Below, one piece after another: positions 51,901 to 62,300 of a stretch of 64,000 nucleotides of DNA. The stretch spans positions 10,659,796-10,723,795 of the forward strand of contig CP034993.1 in NCBI GenBank assembly GCA_004026145.2, in the 5' to 3' direction. This DNA comes from Takifugu bimaculatus. Lineage: Eukaryota; Chordata; Actinopteri; Tetraodontiformes; Tetraodontidae. The stretch's first letter is position 1. Each line of letters begins with the position of its first letter. The translations under genes were made by a program, and so were the position numbers. The notes under the pieces were generated by a model that was not told where the DNA came from, did no database searches, and saw nothing but the letters and a program-made list of their open reading frames with translations.

Positions 51901-54900
51901 ATTATGGCCTGAAGGCGAATGCACAGCTTGTACATTCAGCGGATGCCACAATGGATTGGGGGGGGCGATCTGTTTTTCTGTGACCAAAAGTGCAGCCTTT
52001 ATGGATCCAAGGGCATGGCATTCTTGGACCTTTTGTCAAAGAACACAAACTGAACATGGGCACTTGAGATTTTCTATTTCGATAAACCTTGGGTTTGAGC
52101 CTTTGATGACTTAGTGGGGGTTGGAATGAGAAACATGGGTATTGTAGACAAAAAGGGAAGAAAAATGCAAGCTGAGCCTTACAGAGGTGGCCCTTTCTAT
52201 AGAAGTTGAACTCTTTTAAGTCCTGCTCCCTATTTGGGATTAAATATGAATGAAATCTAATCTCTCTGGTTTACAACTTTTGTCTCCCACTAAAGGATAA
52301 GAGAGAAAGCAACTGTAACAACTTTGTCCTTTCTCTTTCTTCCTTTGTCTGTGTGTGCAGGGCCTGTTCATCTTCCTGATATATGGGGTGTACAACACAG
52401 AGGTAAGTCTGCACTGTCTCAAGGCTGTCGCAGTGAATGAGAGAAATGACAAGTTTCTGATGGGCTCCCTGCTTAAAAACCGTGTGGGTGGGGTGTGAGA
52501 ATGAGCGCCGGCGTGCGAGCAGCGGAGGGGACATCGTTTCCACGCGAGCGTCCCGCTGCCCTTCATGCTTGGACTAACTTATATGCATCCGAGTCCGACC
52601 ATTAAACACTGACACGCCGCGCTTCTCAGCCACTCATTCCTCACCCACATTGGCTAATATTTCACTGCCTCTTTAAGTTTTTAAACTCACGGCCCTCCAT
52701 TTAGCATCCTGACACAGCCGCCGGCCAGGGCCCAGCGGGACCCACTGAAACACTGTGTAACTACAGTAAAGGGGAGCGGGTGTCATAGACATGAGCCGGC
52801 GCGTTATTACCATTTAGATACACACACAGTGTCCATGAGGGGGAGGTGGAGTTGGTTTGTCAGAGGTGTGATTTAACGGAGGAGACGGCCGTCGTGCTCA
52901 AATCTGGATTAGAGGTTTCTGATCAACGAAAGACTGTTTTGGAAGAAGATGGCGTCCAAACAAATGGCCCCCCTCGTTAGTTCCAATGAACCAGAGCTGT
53001 CAGCTCAGTTGTTTCTGCCACACTCCTTTATTTCCACCTTGTGCTGTCATCACCTCTTACTGTCTGACCATTTAAGAGGACATCTCTCATCCCGCGCTCG
53101 CGGCTCCTCCGCCAGCGTCGTCTCCTCAGCTACAGACACAAGCGCTGACACCGTAGAGCCCCGGACGACTGACCCCTTACACTGTAAAATAAATCAGCAC
53201 TGCATTCTTGCTTAAGTGGCTTTTTTTTTTTTTTTTTAGTGCTTTGGAATTCATTTTCTTACACTCGAGTTATCCTTGAACCCGGGGTCTCCACAATTTG
53301 TGAGCAGTTCATGTACATGTTCCGCCTTTCAAAAAGGACCCTTCTTCTTTTTCAGTGTTTGAAAAAAGAAAAAATCTACTCATGTTTTTTAAGATCTCCA
53401 CACTTCCGTTCTTCAACACACTTTTTTTCCCCTTCACCCACACCTTTCTACAGGAGGCTGCCAGGTTGTCCTTTTTTTATTTTCATCATGCTTTTGAGAT
53501 ATAATGGCTTTTTAGACTTCAGAATACATAAAAATGGACAAAAAAATACTGGTCGATTTCTGTGGCTGATAGGAGAGACAAGCGGGAGGTTTGTGCTCTG
53601 TGTAAGCAGAGAGGAGAGCAGGCAGCGGTCGCCTGGATACGAAGCTGCATCTCGTGCTAAGTTCATATAAGAGCTGTTTGCGAGGCATCAAACTGGTTGT
53701 TTAGCAGGTCAGCAGACTGACATCTGTCCCATTAAGATTTTTAATCAACTTCATCAAGCAAATGATTTCGTCTGGATGAAGTCCTCCATCTTGACGGCGC
53801 TAGTCAAAGTTTCTGATAGTTGTGAAACCAGGTATGTTCCACTCAAACGAATAATACTTTACTTTGATATGCTAAAACATAGCATTATCTACTGTCTTAG
53901 AGTCAGACTGGGCTCTATTCGTAAGGCTGGGGTTCAGCCTCAATAATTACACGCAGTACATAGAAAATAAACAGTGTCTGCTGCTATTACACTCAAAATG
54001 CAGCGTTTTAATTGCTAATTACCTGACAATAGGTTTCCATTATTCATTACAATTAGCTTTTCCTTGGTGGTCACCTTGTAATCCCACGCTTTGATGACCT
54101 TTTATTTCCATCAACTCCAAGGATGTCGGCAGGTGTTATTGGCGCAACGCTTTCATATGCTAATCACTTAGCACCATTTACATGGCTAACAGCATTTTTG
54201 CATCATCGCGAAACCTTGAGCGTGCGCAAAACCTCTTAAACACCTAACGATCATCTAAAACAATGCCCTTCCCCTCATTGTCAAATGATTAATTAAGTTG
54301 TGTCATGTAATTGCTTCAGCTCGCCGGCTCCTTTTGATATCAGTGCAATTCCCCCGTTTGGTTTCCCCCTTTAAGCCGCGTTCGGATCGCCTCTCTCCAG
54401 CACCGAGCTCGGAATCAGCTCCTCTGTGGATCAGAAATAAAAGGATGCTGCGGAGTGTGCCTTGTCACAGAGGTCAGATGTTCTCTTCATGAGGTGGCTC
54501 GTCATCGTGGGAACATCCCGCGTACACACTCGCTGCCTCTGAGGCCGCGTGCAGACGCGCGTGTGCCATTTGTAACACACTGCAAATGAATGAAGCCATA
54601 AGCCGCTATGCATAATCACTACCGTAGTGGGCTGTGCGGCGTGGTGAGAAGTGGATACAGACATGAATAAGAAATGTTTAGACTCAGCAGAACCGTACGC
54701 TCATATAAAGAACAGCACGTATGGGCTATAAAGTATCATTATGAGTTAAAGAATCAGTACAGTTTCAATAGAAACAATAGATTGTAAATCAGATCTAAAA
54801 TAAAGTGATAAGGATTCTCACTGGAAGGTAGCAGGATCGTGAAATTCCCGGCCGCTATTGTTTGGAACGATTCCGTGCAGTCCTCCGTTTCATCCGGAGT

Positions 54901-55551
54901 GTAAAAATGTAATCTGTTCTGCTAGGGCAGTCCCTTCTCCTCCAATAGCTCCATTTGTTGATCTCGCCACGCGGCGCTGACGGATGATGGCTGGAAGTCG
55001 TCTCCTTAGCGCGCCGGCTCTATGTGTCACTTTCAAGTCCCATTAGCCACTGGGACACACCGGAGCACGCTCACACGTGCGCGGGCACACCAGCATCGCT
55101 GCCCTGAAATTATTACGCAAACATTTCTCCTTTTTTTTTTGCTCTTCTCTTTCATCATTATTTATTTGCAGGCGTTTGCTGTTAAAAATACCCTTTTGGT
55201 TTTGAACTTGTGTGGTTTGTGGTGTGTATTTGTGAATACTCTACCTTGTACACTTATTTATAGCCACCCCCCCCACCCCCCTCTCTCTCTTTTCAGGTTC
55301 GGAGCACAGTCAACAGAATCAAGGAGAGGAGAAAAGCACTTAACTTTTCAGTACGTAATATTTTCTCATGAAACAAATGTGTGTGTCTGACAGCGTTTTG
55401 TGTGTCTTTGAACGCGGCACAAGCACTGAAAAAGAAAAGCCGGACAACTAGTGTACAATTTCCTCTTAGTGGTGAGACAGAGGTTATAGATCGTAGACAT
55501 TGTATGTTGGATGCTCTTATACATCAAACATGGAGCCCCTATAATAGCCCT

Positions 55552-55603
<52 letters not shown>

Positions 55604-55741
55604 GCATAGCAGCCTCTTCATCCTCAGGATGTCACGCTCTGTGGTAGGTTACAAGTTTCTAATCCAGCACGAGAGGTCCCTTGACATTAAAGTGTCAGGC
55701 CAGTATTTCTTCCTTGTTGGATGCTGCTGTGAGGTTGGAAT

Positions 55742-55838
<97 letters not shown>

Positions 55839-58800
55839 CACATAAACTATAGGCAATCTCCAAAATCTTGAGTTAAGTGGCAAACGATAAGGAATGTGTT
55901 TGTCGTGCTTGTTCAAAAATGCTGAAGCTGATTTGATGGCCAGAAGAGAGAAAGGGTAAAGGTCGACTAGGGACACTGCCCATTAATGACCTTCCTCGCC
56001 GTCCATCCAGATCCACCGGATCTGTTTTAGCGTCAGCCAACACTATTTAGATGTGATCTCGTTGACGTTAAGTCGTGTAAAATTCAAAGCTTGTGTGACA
56101 AAACCAGGAAAAATAAATCATCTGTTAACAAATCTCTTGGATACATTTTTAACATACAGTTAATAATTGTGAAAAGATGCCCCCCCCCAGCACGCTGACC
56201 AGCACAGATGTGGCTGTGCTTCATGTCCTTGCGAAAACAGTTAAACAACTGCTCAGGGCAGATAGATTTTTTAAAATAGGGGGCATCCCTCCTTTCCTTT
56301 GACCCCCACTATAAGGTTAAGAAGTCTAACAAAGAAATGGATATATTCAATGCATTTGCACCCCCACACCCCCAAATGCAGCCTGATATATCGGTGGCTC
56401 GTGTTATCAGCGAGCCTTTCAATCTACCATCATTTTTACTGCTTCCTCTCCCTTCTGGTGGTGGCAATTTTCCAATCTCACCGGGTTCCGCTACCAGAAT
56501 GCGTTTTTAGCCATCACGGCAGCCTGACAGTTTTTAGCTAATGCTATTTTGTGCCATAAATCCTGTTTGAAATACTGTATCTACCTGTCCTTTGGTTAGA
56601 AGACATTTGGCTCTAGATGACCGCACATGCCCCTATATATCCCCTTGTTGTAAAACATAGGATTGTGGAGCGTGCTTCCACAGCTGAGGGATAAAGAGGC
56701 TTTGGCGACGTTATTGCATATGGGGTTATTTGAAGACGAATGGCACTGTCTGGAATGGAGAGGTTTATATGTTGTATTATTTGTAGCGACTGAAGGGTTA
56801 ACCCAGAGGAGTCATTCTGAAAAGCCTAAAAAAGTTATTTAATTTCCAGATTTTTATCCTTTTTATTCCTTAATAACCATCACCTAATGCTCCCAGTATC
56901 CAGGAATAGCAGTATATCTGATGGTTAGAGCCACCCTGCTTCTTTATACCACAGTTTTACAATGACTGAACTGAACTGGAGCGGGTCAAAGTGTGGAATG
57001 AAAATTGTGTTGTAGATTCACATCAAAGAGGTAGTTTTTTATTAAGTGAAGCAGCGGAGGATTCCTCTGATAAATATGCTAAAATCTCGTTAAAAACAGC
57101 TAAAACGAACTGCCGAAAGTTGCTCTTTTCGGTGCCGCACCGAATCCCTGACCGGTCAGTTATGTAGGTCATCTAAATTGTACGTCTCAGAAAGGCAGCT
57201 GCAGTGTTCGGGGAAGACTGTCGTCGTGGGTAGATTGCTCTTGATGCAGGGCCGTACGGCAGCAATGACCTTGACAACCTCTCATATAAATTCCTCCAAA
57301 CCTAATCACATGCGCTCCCCTCTTAAATTGCACATTTCTGTCATCGTCTTTAGCTGTCTTCCGTCTAGTAACCCTCTGCATGTGCGTGGGTCACTCCTGT
57401 GCCTTTTTAGCCACGGGGGTGGGGTTTTATACACACATACACACATACATTGACCAACGTAGCCTGCCTGGTTGATACCAAGTACCATCTGACCCACCCT
57501 GACCTCTGTCTTGTACGCACACAACCAGATTGCTTTGTGAAATAAAGCTGTCAGTAGCAAGACCCAAATAAAAAACAACCCCCTCCCCCCAGTACTCTGC
57601 CCCTGACACCGCTGAAATATAGATATAAATTGGAAGCAGATTAGATTTCTGATCTTAATTCAACATCTGCCAACAGTGGAAGCGATGAGTTTAGCTTGAT
57701 TGTGGCTTTTTTTTTTTACCATACAATTAATTGATTTCATTTCAAAGATTTTCTTCCCCCAAAGAGATTTATATGGATTTACATTGGTGATTTATTTATT
57801 TATCGTATGACATGCTTCATATTGAGTACCAAACTACCCATTTTGGCTGGTCTACTAATTCCAAGGACCTTTTGAGGGTTAAGACACGATTCTCAGGTTC
57901 AGGCTAAAATTGGGTTTAGGTTAGGGGGTTAGTGGCGAAGTTAGGGTAAGGGGCCGGGGAATGCGTTATGTCTATGAAAGTCCTCAAAAGGATAGAACTG
58001 CAGGGATGAGTGTGTGTGTTTTACATGGACAGAAAGTGGACATCAAGGATTGAAAAACAGGCAGAGTGACGGGCCCTTGAGTGTTTTCTTATGAGGGATT
58101 CTTGCCTGATGGATGCACACTAGAACGTTAAACAGACATTGCCATGGGGTCTGGAAAGTACTTGGATACAATGGAGAGGCCTTGAACATGCACAGCATTG
58201 TCGAAAAAGGAATGGGTCACCATAATCACTGAGATTGAAACCTTGTGCCCTTTTCAAATGTTTAAATATGTTGTGGATCATCAAGGTTGCATCGCTAATG
58301 GGAATAAACTCAGCATCAAGCGTAAGGTTGTCAAATAAAAATCCATACTGATTGCTGTTGGAACAGCAAAAAAGACCAACTAGCATAATTATAAGCTTCA
58401 AGAGGTTTGTTTTTCAGATAAGTTAAAGAGGCAATTATGCCTGTCTTAAAAGCCATAAAAGAGAAATAAGACAATGCTCTTGTTTTTTTCTCAGTAAGTG
58501 AATAAAATGGAGAATTTCATAAATGAAACGAATTATTTAATTATGTATTATTCTTTTAAGGCCATTTTCTTTTATACCTTTACATAACTGTCTACCGTTA
58601 CTCAAGTACAGTGGTATGATGGAATGTGCGGGCCTGGTAGGAGCAGGTGTGTTGTTAAAGTGTGTGTGGTGGTGTTCATGGAAGCAAAACACACAAGACA
58701 AGAGTTATTTGAATTAGGTCAAAATTGCCACCCTAGTTGTGGATTTTTAATTTTAGATCTCCCAAAATCAAAACCAGGTTTGAAACTTGATTCAGATATT

Positions 58801-59330
58801 CTACTTATTTCATGCTGGGTTTTAAATATTGTCCAGTTGTGTCCTGTAAAAGTCAGAAAATATGGTCACGGAGGAGATGTAACTGGTCTGAAGAAGCCAG
58901 TGCTGCCAGTAAAAGCTGCTCTGAGCGAACCCGTCTGGCAGCTGACGCCACATTTTCCCACTTTTCACAGAACTGTGCCATTTCTCGGCCGTCCAGCTCG
59001 GTTACCAGCTCCCGTCCGGTCAGTTTCCCACTCGCATCAACGCCAAGCCACGATGAGGAGACCACCCAAAACAACGCCTGCAGCACCACCTCAGACTCAG
59101 AGAAGGAGGAAGTGAGGACCACAGGTGAGTCAAGCTAAAGGCTAAAGGTTTTCCTCCTCTATTTTGAGTTTTTCTGGAGAATTTTGGAGAAGCTACAAGT
59201 TTAGGTTCAGCACTAAATATAAAGTAGCACATTTTCAATGCATCTGCTAATTAATTCAATACCTATTACACGTTTATTTCTTTTTCCCTCTGACCTCGGT
59301 TTTCAAGAAGGACCGTCAATCCACCATTAA
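29131..59330 (+). CDS. adgrd2: Adhesion G protein-coupled receptor, ADGRD group (24 exons, pentraxin-GAIN-7TM)
   Basis: Twenty-four exons form an unbroken phase chain (about 1,051 residues): 29131-29159, 29245-29281, 29892-29916, 30199-30417, 30658-31293, 31969-32166, 32266-32339, 32750-33046, 33167-33278, 33487-33621, 34060-34162, 34630-34741, 34883-34938, 35026-35152, 35287-35390, 36162-36264, 36468-36621, 36718-36851, 37809-37918, 39180-39300, 52361-52402, 55297-55350, 58971-59124 and 59308 (or 59311)-59330. The second in-frame ATG (29246) begins a typical signal peptide (MHWLLFPRVWWLVCLHILIL), so translation may start there. Then come a half C-type lectin-like segment (about 35-105), pentraxin/LamG (WHSVCITW, SFSGSITELHIWDR), and GAIN ending in a GPS (CAFWNFS, CLCNHTTNFAVLM). 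Self-cleavage is expected at HT|T, about residues 706-708, releasing a TNFAVLM tethered agonist. Seven TM helices follow, with FSWMLVEGLLLW and LLLPILGLTWLCGV. Pentraxin plus CNHTTNFAVLM indicates ADGRD. D2 rather than D1 is likely but not proven. Confidence 0.85.
29421..29505. repeat. Short fold-back (inverted repeat) element
   Basis: The arms at 29421-29436 and 29490-29505 are 16 bp and complementary with one mismatch (GCCGCGTTCCATTTAG against CTAAATGGAACACGGC), around a 53-bp centre. It lies in adgrd2 intron 2. It looks like a small MITE-type element or a hairpin; no target-site duplication is obvious. Confidence 0.55.
30199..30417 (+). other. adgrd2: Exon encoding a truncated C-type lectin-like segment of adgrd2
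   Basis: The exon reads YVHKRLQWNAAAKLC, SGALATV, then DQELTNFLNSL and QPVWIARNV. This resembles the first half of a C-type lectin fold (helix 1, first Cys, LATV strand, helix 2 and W-I). The next exon starts the pentraxin region directly, so the second half, with the WND motif and remaining cysteines, is missing. Confidence 0.6.
33631..33657. repeat. (CA)n microsatellite
   Basis: About 13 CA units lie just after the donor of the adgrd2 exon ending at 33621. Confidence 0.85.
35026..35152 (+). other. adgrd2: GPS exon of adgrd2
   Basis: This exon carries the GPCR proteolysis site: WSSEGC, then CLCNHTTNFAVLM. Together with the preceding exon (CAFWNFS) it supplies the conserved Cys and Trp pattern of the GAIN domain. 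Cleavage is expected between the two threonines of HTT. It matches the same motif in ADGRD1. Confidence 0.85.
35801..35846. repeat. (CA)n microsatellite
   Basis: Twenty-three uninterrupted CA units lie in the adgrd2 intron between the TM1 and TM2 exons. Confidence 0.95.
36967..36995. repeat. (TG)n microsatellite
   Basis: About 14 TG units lie in the adgrd2 intron after the exon ending at 36851. Confidence 0.95.
40229..40768 (+). pseudogene. HIPK-like protein kinase pseudogene fragment
   Basis: A single reading frame is interrupted by a TAA at 40457-40459. Before the stop it reads LDLLREEAFGYVTKCF (a decayed glycine-rich loop) and VKAVKRNKMFP (around the VAIK lysine). After the stop it continues in the same frame with DEVAILEGLL, LQPLSSFGMVHADVRPDYIM (catalytic loop, normally HADLKPENIM), VPLVGFSPSVRV (normally VKVIDFGSASHV) and PITEAVDLLV (normally PITEAVDMWS). 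This pattern is specific to homeodomain-interacting protein kinases and their fish relatives. About 45 residues between the helix C region and the catalytic loop are missing, the DFG motif is lost, and the frame ends before the C-lobe. It is a dead copy, without visible introns, in the long adgrd2 intron. The boundaries are approximate. Confidence 0.75.
40358..40387. repeat. Perfect 12-bp inverted repeat (hairpin) in the HIPK-like pseudogene
   Basis: GAAGCATTTGGT (40358-40369) and ACCAAATGCTTC (40376-40387) are exact reverse complements around the 6-base loop TATGTG. It falls at the former glycine-rich loop. It may be a chance product of decay. Confidence 0.7.
41796..41820. repeat. (GT)n microsatellite
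   Basis: About 12 GT units lie in the long adgrd2 intron. Confidence 0.9.
45287..45309. repeat. (CA)n microsatellite
   Basis: About 11 CA units lie in the long adgrd2 intron. Confidence 0.9.
48755..48905 (-). repeat. Interspersed repeat copy A (minus orientation)
   Basis: Read on the minus strand this has a GAGGACA start, GTTAGG-like motifs, then GGAACGCATCATGTC, AAGTCCTCACAAAGATAG and a short GT tract. The same order of blocks occurs on the plus strand at 57855-58020. It resembles a widespread fish repeat that usually ends in a GT microsatellite. The family name is not certain. Confidence 0.65.
52361..52402 (+). other. adgrd2: adgrd2 exon 21 (TM7 micro-exon)
   Basis: This 42-bp exon encodes GLFIFLIYGVYNTE, flanked by a pyrimidine-rich acceptor ending in CAG and by GTAAGT. 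It matches the adhesion GPCR TM7 sequence that follows SLQ in TM6. It is phase 0 at both ends and therefore joins the exon ending at 39300 directly. Confidence 0.9.
52403..55296 (+). other. adgrd2: adgrd2 intron 21 (2.9 kb)
   Basis: This is the intron between the TM7 exon and the first tail exon. It contains a T run near 53221-53239 and open frames without recognisable similarity. No gene or mobile element was identified. Confidence 0.55.
55297..55350 (+). other. adgrd2: adgrd2 exon 22 (cytoplasmic tail after TM7)
   Basis: This 54-bp phase-0 exon encodes VRSTVNRIKERRKALNFS, a basic membrane-proximal helix (the helix 8 region). It is flanked by a strong pyrimidine tract ending in CAG and by GTACGT. 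Confidence 0.85.
55553..55598. repeat. (AC)23 microsatellite
   Basis: An uninterrupted AC tract of 46 bp lies in the adgrd2 intron after exon 22. Confidence 0.95.
55744..55837. repeat. (GT)47 microsatellite
   Basis: An uninterrupted TG tract of about 94 bp, the longest simple repeat in the window, starts 145 bp after an AC tract of the opposite sense. Confidence 0.95.
57855..58020 (+). repeat. Interspersed repeat copy B (plus orientation)
   Basis: The block order is AAGGACCTTTTGAGGGTTAA, several GGTTTAGG, GTTAGG and TTAGGG motifs, GGGGAATGCGTTATGTCTAT, AAGTCCTCAAAAGGATAG and a short GT tract. It is the inverted counterpart of 48755-48905. The telomere-like motifs belong to the repeat and do not mark a telomere. 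Confidence 0.65.
58971..59124 (+). other. adgrd2: adgrd2 exon 23 (serine/threonine-rich tail)
   Basis: This exon encodes NCAISRPSSSVTSSRPVSF and then an acidic TTSDSEKEEVRTT end, typical of a phosphorylatable GPCR tail. It starts in phase 0 after a good pyrimidine tract and ends in phase 1 at GTGAGT. If the intron is retained, the frame closes after four more residues. Confidence 0.75.
59308..59330 (+). other. adgrd2: adgrd2 last coding exon with tandem (NAGNAG) acceptor
   Basis: After exon 23 (phase 1) the acceptor AAGAAG allows entry at 59308 or 59311. The short coding end is then (E)GPSIHH followed by TAA at 59328-59330. The two choices differ by one residue. The 3' UTR follows; no strong AATAAA was seen nearby. 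Confidence 0.5.
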
Positions 59331-62300
59331 AAATACAGAGAAGAACAATGAAGGCCATTCATTGTGGGAGAAATCAAATATATTCTGTATGCTACGGCAA
59401 ACTTCCTTCTTTCGCTCTGCACTTCAAGGTGCGCACCAGATGACACTCCGTTCCCACATTTTTTTTTCTTTTCTTCCCGAGGGGCGTTGCTCCAAACTCG
59501 AAATATTTATGTTTAGAAATTTGTGATTAAAATAATAGAAACAAGGCAGGCCTCGGCGTTCGTTCCCTCACTGTTTCCCCGCTGGTGTATCTGCTATCCA
59601 TTACTCCAAACCACTGAGAAAGGGAGAAGTGGCTGCCCTGTTGAGTGGAGTCAGACGTCAGAAATCCCCTGTTAAACGTCAACACAAACCAGACACCCTG
59701 GCTTCAATCTCGCTGCTGACCCACGCTGCACTCTGCAGGGTTAAGAGCCGATTGATTGGAAAGCATCGGAGACACTGCTTTCACAACAGGAAAAGAAAGA
59801 GGTAGAGGTCGATCCCTGGTTTCACATGATCATCTGAAACCGCTCTTAATATTTCTTCCTCAGGGCCCCGTTTGATCCAGAATTCACAACAAAGACCTTT
59901 TACATGTAACAAAACCAGAGAGCAAATCCTAGTGACGATGCTGAATACCCAACAATATTTATAGGCTGGTTAAATTTAGCTGACTGGCATCATCACCTGA
60001 TAAATTCTGCTGTGCGCCAGTTGTTGTTTACGATCATGTAAAACAACCGTTCCCGGTTGAGTCCTGCACGCGTTAACGCTCCTTGTTGACCGTCTGCGCG
60101 CCTCCCGCGCTCTGATTTACAGCATTTCCTTCGCAGGTGATTTGCATTTTCCTCAACAATGCTGCTCTCTCATTCGCAGACGGCGCACACACGACTTAAA
60201 TAAGTCACATTAGCGTAGCCGGAACTGCCGTGGGAGCCTGACAAATCCAGCTCCGCAGCAGGGACCATACGTTACATGATGTGAACTCTGCTGCTGATGG
60301 AGTGCAAAGTAACATTGTCCTCATGCAGCAGTGCAGACAGGCGTCAAAGAGCCCTGTGAAGACACCGTAATCCCCATGACAAGCCCACTTAGCAGGCTGC
60401 TCTCATATGTTTTAAGATTTTAGTCTGCTGCTTCAACAAATTCTTCATATAAATCAATTTCACATGAGAAAAACAAACCACTGAATACCAGTTTAAATAA
60501 CTTTTTCCTTTATATAGCTCAAACTGTTTCTTTAACAACTAAAACTTTGTGCCTTCAACTCTACTGTCCAATCCACATGTGTCTTTTCACCATAAAGCAC
60601 AAACATCCAGATGCTCCCCATTTTTCCAAACAATAACCTTAGCATCTCTCAAGTGATCGCACTAGCATGCATGCAAGGTCAGCTCCTGTAAGGAGGGGGC
60701 TGTGCGTGCACGGGGGGGGCAGGATTGTGATGCTTTTGATACCTTTATGCTTTTCCCATTTCCGTTTGCTCAGGTTGGCATGTCGCAAACGGTGGAAGAA
60801 GACACTTGGTTATGTTGAGGGTACAAGGTGAAAAAGGTGAACAAAGTAAAGCACATTTGTCGAGTACAGAAGAGAAGGACAAGTGCAAAATGAATGAATG
60901 AGAGTGGGGGCTTTGAATGGAGTGGGGAAATGTGTGGGTGTTTGTCTGGGCTGGATGAGGGTTGCATTTTTGATTAGACGGCTCCACACAACGGCTGAGC
61001 GAAAGGTCGCAAGCCCTCTTGAGCGGGAACCACGGGCGGGGTCACACGGGTCGCCTGATATTTGTTCGATTAACAGGGCTGTGTGAGAATTTGAGAAGGT
61101 TTGCTCAAAACCCCACAGCAGAAATAGACAGAACACATTGAAATAGCATGCTGTCTTTTATGAGCAGTTGGCCTCGACCCAAATACCCTTAAATAGGCAA
61201 TCATCCATTCATCCAAACCTGGGCTGATTATTGAGGGTTAAACACACTACTGTTTATCTCCCAACTCACCTGTCTTCAGCTTGAAATGGCCATTTCTTCA
61301 TCGCCCACAGTTTTAGAGCTCAAGGCGGCGCATTGGTATACGAGGATGTGCCCTAGGGTTCCGTTCTGATGGGATATATTTACACACTGGGCCAACAACC
61401 CACTGTTGGCAGGTATTATTTCTACTGGGTACTATTTCTCTCGCCTTCACCTTCCAGTAGTTTTCGATCGGGGGGGGGGCTCTAAGCTTGTTTTCATGGT
61501 TAAAAATGTAGAAAGCAGCGCACTTTTTGCTGGAAGCCACCTGTCAGATGCATTTTTGAATATAATATAATATAATATGTGGAATATCTGTCTTGTAGAA
61601 TTGTTGTCAGTCATATGTTGCACATTAGGTTTTGTGAGAATCTTGCCTTTTATTCCTCAGCATTAATTGCCCAGCTGCGGGTCAGGACGTGCTGGGGTTG
61701 TTTGATTTGATGGTTTGTTGGCTAGCCTTCCATGTTAACCACAAAATATGGTGGTAAAAAGAAAATGGCACAGTGCCAACCTTTTTTTGCAGCCCTCAGA
61801 AGTTCATCATTGCAAACCTGATTTGTGGTGTCACTTTTGTTTTACGTAACCCAACTTGTAAGAACCACATGCCTGCACATTGCTGACATACGACACCCCT
61901 TCCCCTTACGCTCTCCCCTAACATGTGTTCTTCAATACCCCTCTCAATTAGAGGCCTGGAGATAAAGTAGTGCGGCGGCATATTGCACGCATCTTCGACA
62001 GATTACACACAGATCCTTTTCTGACACCACCATTAGGTTGATTCGCTCTTACCACCCTCCAGCAATACACCATTGTGTCATGCATGTTTAGCCCCACTCG
62101 TTGACATGCAACAGATTCTCCTGTGCCAAAAGAGAAAGGAAAGAGATCCCTTTGTGATGACAGCCTGTTTGCAGCAGGAAATTACCCCACAATTGCTGCA
62201 TATCACAGGGAAGTTCTCTAAAATTACAGTGTGTTTCACTGTGAGCATACCAGCAAAATTATAGAACCTGGAAATATTTTATTCAATTTTCCTGCATGTC

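Larger units (their letters stand above)
39301..52360 (+). other. adgrd2: 13-kb adgrd2 intron between TM6 and TM7
   Basis: This intron lies between the TM6 exon (ending ITLSSLQ, 39300) and the TM7 exon (GLFIFLIYGVYNTE, 52361). It is about ten times longer than the other introns. It contains a HIPK-like kinase pseudogene (40229-40768), microsatellites at 41796-41820 and 45287-45309, one copy of a dispersed repeat (48755-48905), a G run near 49331-49346 and a GC-rich stretch at about 45.8-46.6 kb. Long open frames such as 45800-46390 match nothing recognised. AT-rich stretches at 43-45 kb and 50-52 kb hold no visible genes. Confidence 0.75.
55351..58970 (+). other. adgrd2: adgrd2 intron 22 (3.6 kb)
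   Basis: This intron lies between the two tail exons. It holds the AC and GT microsatellites and repeat copy B. Open frames in it, including 58624-59115, do not resemble known proteins. Confidence 0.55.

Noticed and set aside
57900..57960. TTAGGG-like motifs as an interstitial telomere
   Set aside because: The motifs are imperfect, and a similar block occurs in inverted form at 48755-48905, so they belong to a dispersed repeat.
58624..58970. Extension of adgrd2 exon 23 upstream, or a separate gene
   Set aside because: The frame upstream shows no receptor-like sequence, and a strong pyrimidine tract plus CAG at 58970 fits the required phase.
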